Origin: Archegozetes longisetosus
Lineage: Eukaryota; Arthropoda; Arachnida; Sarcoptiformes; Trhypochthoniidae
Length of the DNA: 64,000 bases
Assembly: GCA_018873245.2 (NCBI GenBank)
Contig: JAEMBT020000001.1
Coordinates: forward strand, 14,610,220-14,674,219
Direction: 5' to 3'
Of this stretch, positions 58,234-64,000 are shown one piece after another. The position numbers were made by a program, and so were the translations under genes. Below the pieces are notes generated by a model. It saw nothing but the letters and a program-made list of their open reading frames with translations. It had not been told where the DNA came from and searched no databases. How positions within the stretch are numbered: the stretch's first letter is position 1; each line of letters starts with the position of its first letter.

Positions 58234-59432
58234 CTTCCCGAGTGGCAATTTCAGATTTTAATGAAATTCACATCATATTTACTACTCATAGAGAGATGAC
58301 TTTTGTGAAAGAATTAGCGGCCCATACGCATCAGCTTATGAGATATAATCAACTAAAGATACATATCCACTCATTATCAATAATACATAATAATGTTACC
58401 AAAAATGATAATTATCAAAAATAATAGTTAATCATTCACCATGAAGATGTGAAGACATAAAGAAACATGGAAGACATAATATTTTATGACAATGAGCGCA
58501 TCGGATGAACGATATAACAAATCAATTGTCAGAATCGCAAAATGATGGCAGACCCTTGAAACAAATATTATTTACAGTTGAAAAATCGTGATCAGCATCA
58601 TCGAAATATCGCCTCCAAGTATTCTTACCATTGCCTTGAATGAAGTGGCTTATAGTTGATTAAATATCAATGATTGAAGAGTGAGAGCATCATTTCAACT
58701 CCTCAAATCACATTAATGCAATTTATCCACAGTTATCCTCAAAAAACATAGTTTTGCCAATAATTTCCACTGACAGAAAACCACCAAATCGAGAGATTGA
58801 TTTTTATCTATGCAACCGTCTGGTATGAATAATCTGTCCATTTCAGGGAATTCTTGAAATAAATCATTTTTAATTTGACCTCTCCATCCATCATGAACAA
58901 TCAAAGCTTTTCCATTCACAAATTTCAAAATTTCATCTTTATAAACTTGCATATGATTAGATTGCATTTTACTAGATCGGGAAGCTAGCTGATGACCAAC
59001 AATTATTGAATACTTCACTTAAATGTCTAATGAAATGTTTATATAGCATCACGATCCTTATTTGTTATGCTTTTTCATGCCTTATATGGTTTTTAAATGC
59101 TCATACTTTACTTTTGTTATTAGAAGATAAGTTTAAAGAGTATCTTATTGCTTTTAAACATCTATTAAAATGATCACCACAGATGTTTTGACTTCTTTTT
59201 GTGTTCAAATAAAAAGTAGCGTTGCATCATGTAGTTAACAAGCGTAATTACTTCATTATCTGCTGTTATTGCTTGTACATATATACTTTATATGTGAGTC
59301 AGTATGTATCTTTAATTGATTGTATCTCATAAGCTAATGCGTATGGGCCGCTAATTCTTTCACAAGTCATCTCTCTATGAGTAGTAAATATGATGTGAGT
59401 TTCATTAAAATCTGAAGTTGTCACTCGGGAAG
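58234..59432 (-). mobile_element. 1.2-kb element with 130-140-bp TIRs
   Basis: 58234-58372 and 59302-59432 are inverted copies, beginning CTTCCCGAGTGGCAATTTC and CTTCCCGAGTGACAACTTC. The inside has a transposase-like fragment on the minus strand. I could not establish a target duplication. Confidence 0.75.
58713..59018 (-). pseudogene. DDE-transposase-like fragment
   Basis: 101 codons with ALIVHDGWRGQIKNDLF, where an Asp-x-Trp-x-Gly-Gln block is followed by LFIPDGCIDKNQSLDLVVF. The layout resembles the central DDE region of Tc1- or pogo-related transposases (Asp-Ser-Trp-Gly-Gly and Gln-Pro-Leu-Asp in relatives). N- and C-terminal parts are missing. Family assignment is tentative. Confidence 0.45.
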
Positions 59433-60029
59433 CTTTCGTTGTAAGATTATTGATCTATTATCACGTTAATTATGTGTAAAATATCTTTAGTTATTATTCA
59501 TTTGTAAAAAAAATATAAACAATTGAATTTTGTGCAAATCTTTTTTTTCCGACCATATTAATTAAATGATTGATGCGATGACTCTAAAAACTTCAAATGT
59601 TACTAAATATATATATATATTTAACGATTAAAAACGCTCTTCATTAACAGATATATTTAGCTATCACTTATATTTGTAATGTTTCAACATAACAGTTTTC
59701 AATTTTTGTTGTTTTCACTCGAATTATCTAACTTTAGTTCATTCAGAATCATGCAATAAATTGTTATTGATTCCAAATATACCTACTTTCCACAAAATAG
59801 CTTATTAAACTAGTCTTCGAATTAAATTATTTATATTATAGAATATGTTTGATTTTACCGTTTCACACTAATACATATTATGTTAGTTATAGAGTAGTAT
59901 GTCCAAAATGGCCCAAACGCCCCTTCTAATGAAACATATGAGACATTACACAGGATCAAGACCTACTTCAGAAGTAGAAAGAATTTTGTCAATAGATGAA
60001 TCTGTTCAAGAGTTATAGCCAACAAAAAC

Positions 60030-60420
60030 AAGTAGATTTCGATAGGACCGGAACGGACTAGCGGTTGCGACGGGAGCCATCTACCAAATGCTGCTGAAGG
60101 GCAGTAGGCGGGTGTGAGAGGCTTGGCTAAGTGCTCTGGGCCGCGTTACGCTGGCATAGCATCCGCTAGCGGCAAGGAGAGTTCGGGTGATACCCCTAAA
60201 TTCACCCGGCACCGCTCCACTTCAATATCATATCTACGTTTTGGCAGATATTACCAGACGCGGTGCTGAGTCCATCTTGCACTACCGCCATCAGTGCAAA
60301 TGTAGCTTGAGAACGATTGGGTGTTATGCCCACTTTATGACCATTCTTTGTTTTCTCGGATATGCGTGGCACATATCTGAGTTCCAAGTCCAGCAGAATC
60401 CTTAGATGTGATTTGCGTGA
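60030..60420 (+). pseudogene. Diverged SWIM-element fragment
   Basis: A GC-richer island. 60187-60405 encodes ILHYRHQCKCSLRTIGCYAH, which aligns with the SWIM segment at 28809-29144 (CCQCKTGLRTIGCCAH). The first cysteine context is altered (RHQCKC). No TIRs found; a solitary relic. Confidence 0.55.
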
Positions 60421-61692
60421 CTCTGGAATCCACTGACAGTGAGCAACGTCTGTCTATGCGGTTTGGCATTCTTATATTTTGCACTCAAATAATCCAAGTA
60501 TACCTTAATTATTTCATAACTTATCAAATATTTTACATTTTTACACATTCCCAAGCTCTTATACATATTTATTTGCTATATATCCGCAATTAATTTATAT
60601 TTTTAAATGAAATCTTTAAGTATTTTCGCTAGTGATATTTCATTGGTTTTTAGCCTATTACTTTCTGAGCGATTTACCGATCTCAAAATTTCTTTTCCTA
60701 ATTGAATTTCCTGTTCTAGGTTACAACTTAAGAGGGTCACTGTTAGGAGACGTCAATAGGCCGGTTTATGGATTATGCGTATTCGTTTTTACAAAGACTC
60801 GGTATCAAATATTTAGCCGAATGTAAGGTTTAGATAGAATTTTGAATATTTGTGAAAATTTTCACTTTGAATATATGTTTATCCTTCATTTGGTTCAAAA
60901 CATGTATATATAATATTTATGAATCCAAATATTTCAAGAGTAACAAATTTATAACTAACATAAACCCATAAAATGTTTTTATGTATCTGTTTGTTTGTAT
61001 GATACCTTAAAGGCTCAGTCTGTTGTGCTCATAGGCACCAAATATTCGTACCATTACACTCATCGTGACCTGTGGGTTCGAAATAGCTTATTATGGTTGC
61101 TGAAAGTGACCACCAGCCACGTCGATAATCAAAAATTATGTCATTGACCGTTCATTCACCAACTAAAAGGTTATAAACAAATGTTGTGTGTATTTTTCTC
61201 TGACCTCTTAAATCAACTTTACATCAGTTTAAATTTTATTAATCTTACATTTAAAGCTATCCTAAACATAAATCCGAAATGTCTTAACTTTTGCTTTCAT
61301 TTCAATCAAATGTAAATAATACTCAAATTCAAAAGCATTAGTAAGTTATTATAAGGTATTAAGATATCTCAGTAAAAATTATCTACTCGTTTAAAAATGA
61401 CTTAGAAACTAGCTTATAGTGTTTATTCTGAAGTAGTGTTAGAAAAAAAGTTAGAAAACTTGTAACATATCTCAGTTTTGATCTTTAATATCAAGTTAAA
61501 CAGAATTTTAAGTTTAAGTAGTAGTCAAATAAATGAACACAGTTTTAAATTATAACTAATTCATGAGAAAGAATTAAAGAGCACATTAAAATGGCTTCTA
61601 ATATGTAAGAATAAGTTATCGATGAATTTTGCAAATAGAGGTAAATTGTGTCATTTATAGCAAATTTTCTCAAAATTAAGTAATTTTTTGTA
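60421..61692. other. 3' flank of channel gene E
   Basis: No gene that I can support; short ORFs look accidental. 60830-60960 matches 50100-50240 of the C/D spacer. The region equivalent to the AATAAA of other units (about 61555) has lost it. Confidence 0.45.
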
Positions 61693-63984
61693 TTAATACA
61701 ATAGTCGTTGAACTTTTTGAGAAAATTTAATGATTAGCGTAATTAAATCATAGATAGAAAGAGAAGATAAGCCAAACCATAGGCCTAAGATTCCACCCAA
61801 ATTATAAATCAATCCATTGATGTCTGTCTTCGAAGTTTCTGTATATCTTAAATGATCAGAACTGATTGGAATCAAATTGAAATTTGTTGAGTTCGACATT
61901 TTATATGATCTACTGATGAAATTAAAATGAATTGAATTGCATTCACGACCACATTTAAACTCACAGTATTCTATACTTTCTGATAAAAAGTATTGATTGG
62001 AAACAATGTATGAATTACAGAATTTAAAATTTTTCCTTTTCAAATGCTCTTCTAAATCAAGAAACAGATTGACATCATCATTAGTTAAACATTTATATTC
62101 CCTGATAAAAACATCGATCAGACAATTAAATCGACAATATTCTGATTCATGACTAGAGTAAATAATTTGATCTTTATAATAAGAATTGTAAAAGTCTTTC
62201 CTAGTATTCAATGATTTTAGAGAATACGATCTGTAAAATGAATTGGTTTTGGTTTCTGGATGAACAAAAATAGATTTATAGTTAAACGATGAGAACGAAC
62301 CAACAATAGCTGCACCCAAGTGTAAGTTGGTTGGAAAACGAAAACTAATTTTCTCCAAACATTTTCCAATATCCATATGGCGTAATAATTGTTTGAAGCT
62401 ATCGTTTAAATTACCAAAATAGAAATTTCCCATAAGAAGTAAAGATTTATGTAATCTCAATTGAGGTTCTGGACATAAAATTTTTTCATTGTGAATCTGA
62501 ATTTCACATGATTTAAAAAGTTTTTCATAACTTAAATAACCATTGAATTCTCCAAATTTTCTCTCATTCAATATTTTAGAGAAAATATTGTAATATAATT
62601 CATCCTTCGGCGGACGTTCTGTGTGAATATCTTTGATATTATTTATATGGAATGAATTATTAAAGTGATTGCGTTCTATTCTCTCGAGCGTTTCTTGACT
62701 GAAAATATGTACCATAATAACTAATTTTGGTAAAGTTTTGATTTGTTCTATACTCAAACGAGTAATTGTCTCTTCATTAAGATAGTTTAAAATAATTTCA
62801 TTCACTTGATACAACATAAGACTAAAAAATATTAACTTAAGTAAAGAAACAATTACGAATCGAAGTTTAATTTGTAGTCGAATTTCAATAGCAGAATATA
62901 AATTGACACCAATTTTTATCAGAAGTGAATTAATTATGTGGAAAATCTTCAGAAATGATTGACTAGTCAAGTGAAAGAAAGAGATTCCGAACCACATCGA
63001 AGGTATTGACCCGATCGAACACAAATATCCGATTAAATCCATTTTTGGACTATGAATATAAAACATTTCCTCTTCAGATGTTTTCTTAAACAATGCTAAT
63101 ATCGATCCTTTAAGAAAAAGATAATTACTGCCACTACTCTTGATTGTTTTGGTGTGGTATATATTGTTGCAATCCTTTTTGCATATCTCTTTCAACACAT
63201 TTCTTTCAAGCTTTATGTTACAACTATTTTCAATGCAGAATGTTTTATTGAAAAAATGATCACCATAAAACCATTTTTTGTGACATCCACACTTTTTAGA
63301 CTCCCTCTTCATCATATATTTGACAATACAGTCTTCTTGAGATTTCGGTGCATTCTTTACACCAGAATATGAATCATAATCTTGACAGTCGGTCTTATAT
63401 GGATGTGGTAGTAATATTTCATGAAAGGAGTCCAATTCCATTTCGTATGCGGAGCCATCTCTCAAATTTATATAATCATTTAACATATTTGGAGGTGTTT
63501 TAGTTCCATGAATGTTCACATTGATGTTCGAAATATTTAAATCTTTCGATTTCACTGCCAAAACTGTAGCAAATTCATTATCTTTCGCTTCAAAATCATT
63601 GAAAAGTTTACTTAAAAATGTGATACACAATCGTGAATACGGTGCTGTACTTATTATCGGTTTAGATAACTCATAACAATATTTCTTAGATTTATTTCTG
63701 AATTGAACTGTACACGGTATGTAGTAGTTAAATTCAGTTGAATATATTCTGTTATCATATTTATTTGACTGTGTTTCATAAAATTTTCTACTGCATATCG
63801 TAATGGATGGTAACTCATGTAATATATGTTTGGACTTCAAATCGATAACTGTTTCATAATTCAAATAATTTATAGTTAAATCTATTGTTTGATATATGAA
63901 CAATATTAAAATCACTAAACGCACAATTTTTTGAATTATTTTTGATCCAAAAGTTTTTTGAACTTTATTACATTGTTCAAACAT
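61693..63984 (-). CDS. Two-module DEG/ENaC channel, copy E (763 aa, may start beyond the window)
   Basis: Open over both modules: TM1 (LVILILFIYQTIDLTINYL), PSITIC, ectodomain 1, TM2 with FGIS, TM3, ectodomain 2, TM4 with LGLWFGLSSLSIYDL and a short tail KFSQKVQRLLY. The ATG at 63984 corresponds to the internal Met29 of D. The codons before it (RIKLK) match D and run off the window edge, so the true start is probably further upstream. Differences from D: about two codons deleted in KKWFYGD-HFF, and the conserved ectodomain-2 cysteine (D Cys627, RKNFCNSY) is Tyr here (RKDFYNSY). The last 102 residues before the tail are identical to fragment F. Confidence 0.92.
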   Translation of the reverse strand: MFEQCNKVQKTFGSKIIQKIVRLVILILFIYQTIDLTINYLNYETVIDLKSKHILHELPSITICSRKFYETQSNKYDNRIYSTEFNYYIPCTVQFRNKSKKYCYELSKPIISTAPYSRLCITFLSKLFNDFEAKDNEFATVLAVKSKDLNISNINVNIHGTKTPPNMLNDYINLRDGSAYEMELDSFHEILLPHPYKTDCQDYDSYSGVKNAPKSQEDCIVKYMMKRESKKCGCHKKWFYGDHFFNKTFCIENSCNIKLERNVLKEICKKDCNNIYHTKTIKSSGSNYLFLKGSILALFKKTSEEEMFYIHSPKMDLIGYLCSIGSIPSMWFGISFFHLTSQSFLKIFHIINSLLIKIGVNLYSAIEIRLQIKLRFVIVSLLKLIFFSLMLYQVNEIILNYLNEETITRLSIEQIKTLPKLVIMVHIFSQETLERIERNHFNNSFHINNIKDIHTERPPKDELYYNIFSKILNERKFGEFNGYLSYEKLFKSCEIQIHNEKILCPEPQLRLHKSLLLMGNFYFGNLNDSFKQLLRHMDIGKCLEKISFRFPTNLHLGAAIVGSFSSFNYKSIFVHPETKTNSFYRSYSLKSLNTRKDFYNSYYKDQIIYSSHESEYCRFNCLIDVFIREYKCLTNDDVNLFLDLEEHLKRKNFKFCNSYIVSNQYFLSESIEYCEFKCGRECNSIHFNFISRSYKMSNSTNFNLIPISSDHLRYTETSKTDINGLIYNLGGILGLWFGLSSLSIYDLITLIIKFSQKVQRLLY

Positions 63985-64000
63985 TTTGAGTTTGATTCTC

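Larger units (their letters stand above)
57720..59842 (+). mobile_element. Third, degenerate copy of the 0.6-kb element, split by a nested insertion
   Basis: 57720-57770 matches the end of copy 1 (TCAAAAGCTCAAAATAAAA). 59757-59842 matches its other edge (TTATTGATTCCAAA through CTAGTCTTCGAATTAAATT). Between them lies 57962-58153, whose frame ends IEMFWVHLKWDAYSQGCIAE, the C-terminal tail of a Tc1/IS630-type transposase, and the insertion at 58234-59432. Confidence 0.55.

Noticed and set aside
1-64000. CRISPR array, bacterial operon or prophage
   Set aside because: Spliced PLC genes, MITEs and metazoan channel families show eukaryotic nuclear DNA; no regularly spaced repeats with unique spacers exist.

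Overview
The window is AT-rich eukaryotic nuclear DNA. One gene type has many short GT-AG introns, DNA transposons and MITEs are very dense, and short interstitial TTAGG/CCTAA tracts occur. I read it as arthropod, possibly a mite or other arachnid; the species cannot be fixed from sequence alone.

Layout. 1-9655 (+): two tandem genes for a delta-type phosphoinositide-specific phospholipase C (PH, EF-hand, X, Y, C2). The first is cut by the window start and the second is complete except for its first codons. 9656-14614: MITEs and AT-rich DNA with one unrecognised short ORF. 14615-64000: an array of paralogous DEG/ENaC-type channel genes, five on the minus strand (A 14615-16912, B 30338-32704, C 46024-48297, D 52609-55119, E 61693-63984) and one 5'-truncated copy on the plus strand (F 56654-57454). 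Stretches of 5' and 3' flank are repeated from unit to unit, so the duplicated unit is gene plus several kb.

The main biological point is the architecture of these channel genes. Each full-length protein is two complete DEG/ENaC modules fused head to tail: TM1, cysteine-rich ectodomain 1, TM2 with a Gly-Ile-Ser filter, a linker of about 25 residues, TM3, ectodomain 2, TM4 with a Gly-Leu-Ser filter. Canonical DEG/ENaC/ASIC channels are trimers of one-module subunits, so a covalent dimer of modules raises a stoichiometry question. D (836 aa) is fully open, and E is open to the window edge. A, B and C carry frame breaks and F is a fragment. The reading frames contain no introns, unlike the PLC genes beside them.

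The array is loaded with transposons. Several could be delimited to the base by target-site duplications or by an empty site in a paralogous unit: a Tc1/IS630-like element (20393-22029), a BED-finger hAT (25383-27220), a SWIM-domain element with long TIRs (27965-29637), a second hAT (34404-36802) nested in a tRNA-derived SINE that also holds a 782-bp element, a P element with a THAP-type transposase (40137-42829), a mariner (43484-44795), two MITEs of one family with perfect 8-bp duplications (38916-39346, 51816-52247), and a CpG-rich foldback (17658-17792). Two near-identical copies of a transposase-derived 0.6-kb element lie in inverted orientation around gene D. Every transposase seen is broken by at least one lesion or is a fragment.
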